From: Bergeyella zoohelcum ATCC 43767
Lineage (GTDB): Bacteria; Bacteroidota; Bacteroidia; Flavobacteriales; Weeksellaceae
DNA length: 64,000 nt
Assembly: GCF_000301075.1 (NCBI RefSeq)
Contig: NZ_JH932293.1
Coordinates: 1,399,673-1,463,672, forward strand
Reading direction: 5' to 3'
Below, piece after piece: positions 63,182 to 64,000 of the stretch. A program made the position numbers and the translations under genes. The notes below the pieces were generated by a model. The model did no database searches and had not been told where the DNA came from. It was given only the letters and a program-made list of their open reading frames with translations. Position 1 is the stretch's first letter; every line of letters starts with the position of its first letter.

Positions 63182-64000
63182 AATCAAGCAGTTTCATAGA
63201 TTTTATAGTCTCTGACTCCACAATGTGTACATAAACCATTGTGGTTTTTATATCGGAATGAGCTAAAAGAATTTGTAAATCTTCCACTTTTCCACCACGA
63301 CGAAGATAATTAGTGGCAAAAGTATGTCTAGCAATATGACAAGTAACATGCTTTTTAATTCCAAGAAAAACAGCTATTTCTTTGATAGTTTCATTGATAG
63401 TTTTTGCTGTTACTTTGTTAATAAAAAGTTCAGGATCATGGGTCAAGATCTTTTTACATGTTTCATTGGTCATTAATATTTGTTGTTTTTTTGATTTTTG
63501 ATTCCAAAAGTTAAAAAAATCTTCATTCAACTGTTCTCTTTTGAGCCTGAGTAAGTCATTTATTCTCAATCCTGTCATACAATTAAATAGAAAGTATCCA
63601 AGCGTTTTTTTATGACTCTCCTTAATGAAGTTTGAAAAATAATATTCTTTCATTCTTTCTACTTCTGCTAGAGAAAGATTCGTCCTATGGCTTCTATGTT
63701 GCCTGATTTTTATTCGTTCTAAGTCAATATTTATGATTAGTCCTCTTTTCTTTGCTAATTTAATATAGTGTTTTATCACTTTTATATTACTATCAATGGT
63801 TGCTTCTTGATTGCCTAATTTAGTAGCTAGATATTGTCTATATTTAGCTATAAAAAGTTCATTTATATCTGCGAATAAAATATTCTGTTTGTATTTTTTC
63901 AGTTTTTTAAGTACGGATTCATGGTTTTTTATTGAATTTTCTTCCATCAACTTTAAACTCATCTCGTATTCTACAAAAGATATAAAATCAATAGTAAGAT
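63180..64000 (-). CDS. int: Phage integrase, tyrosine recombinase (prophage B), 5' end outside window
   Basis: The frame is open to the window end and gives the C-terminal 272 residues. Catalytic residues are complete: Arg in MTGLRINDLL, HxxR in CHIARHTFATNYL, LLAHSDIKT and Tyr in MVYVHIVES. Upstream of the internal Met at 63962 it continues as LTIDFISFVEYE, like LTVDFIAFMEYE in the integrase of remnant A, so the gene goes on beyond 64,000 with the SAM-like and arm-binding domains. The two integrases are close relatives. Confidence 0.9.
   Translation of the reverse strand, partial: LTIDFISFVEYEMSLKLMEENSIKNHESVLKKLKKYKQNILFADINELFIAKYRQYLATKLGNQEATIDSNIKVIKHYIKLAKKRGLIINIDLERIKIRQHRSHRTNLSLAEVERMKEYYFSNFIKESHKKTLGYFLFNCMTGLRINDLLRLKREQLNEDFFNFWNQKSKKQQILMTNETCKKILTHDPELFINKVTAKTINETIKEIAVFLGIKKHVTCHIARHTFATNYLRRGGKVEDLQILLAHSDIKTTMVYVHIVESETIKSMKLLD

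Larger units (their letters stand above)
15800..64000 (+). mobile_element. Prophage B, nearly complete tailed phage
   Basis: The region holds lysogeny, replication, lysis, head, packaging and tail genes, mostly on the plus strand, ending in an integrase on the minus strand that runs out of the window. A tape measure and tube-like proteins without a sheath suggest a siphovirus. It carries three different tyrosine recombinases (17466, 52470, 63180) and two accessory islands. The left limit is approximate; the right attachment site is beyond 64,000. Confidence 0.88.

Overview
The window is AT-rich DNA from a member of the Bacteroidota, most likely a flavobacterium of the Weeksellaceae (Riemerella, Bergeyella or Chryseobacterium type). 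The support is promoters of the TAnnTTTG (-7) form, weak ribosome binding sites, thioredoxin-reductase-like ferredoxin reductase, an IS982-type insertion sequence and phage families typical of flavobacteria (DUF6712, DUF5053). The genus is an inference.

Region 1 (1-10,937) is host chromosome. It opens with the C-terminal part of a type II-C-like cas2 gene, cut exactly at the end of a decayed IS982 element. Then come a two-domain peptidyl-prolyl isomerase lipoprotein and ilvE, an MnmC-like tRNA methyltransferase, a ferredoxin reductase with its 2Fe-2S ferredoxin, an old-yellow-enzyme reductase, cytidine deaminase, a secreted protein, an acidic small protein, a rhomboid protease and a MoxR ATPase.

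Region 2 (about 11,050-15,731) is a prophage remnant (A). It keeps the end of a PLD-like gene fused by a deletion to two tail genes, followed by an intact tyrosine integrase. Each part has a homologue in the larger prophage that follows, so two related phages lie in tandem.

Region 3 (about 15,800 to beyond 64,000) is a nearly complete tailed prophage (B). Its order is: lysogeny switch (16.0-16.9 kb); a recombinase/methyltransferase module flanked by direct repeats of an SSB-type acidic tail (17.4-19.8 kb); primase-helicase and a repeat-rich candidate origin (20.4-24.6 kb); tail-tube-like/fibre protein and lysis cassette of holin, candidate unimolecular spanin and M15 endolysin (24.6-29.9 kb); head protease, major capsid, tube, portal and connectors (30.0-38.3 kb); an island of accessory genes with their own promoters and terminators, including HicAB (38.3-42.8 kb); PLD-like protein and terminase (43.3-47.7 kb); an accessory operon with SNF2-like helicase, PAPS-reductase-like and ParB-like proteins, then a second recombinase and a reverse-strand RadC island (47.7-55.0 kb); tape measure, tail proteins and integrase (55.3-64.0 kb, integrase cut by the window end).

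The most interesting signals are a leader element found five times in prophage B at 47-58 bases before a gene start (conserved AAATAGTGAKGCA tag plus inverted repeats of different sequence), the helicase/PAPS-reductase-like/ParB-like operon behind a promoter that holds an 18-base palindrome, the nested recombinase module between SSB-tail repeats, and the tail-tube domain reused at the front of a fibre-like protein.
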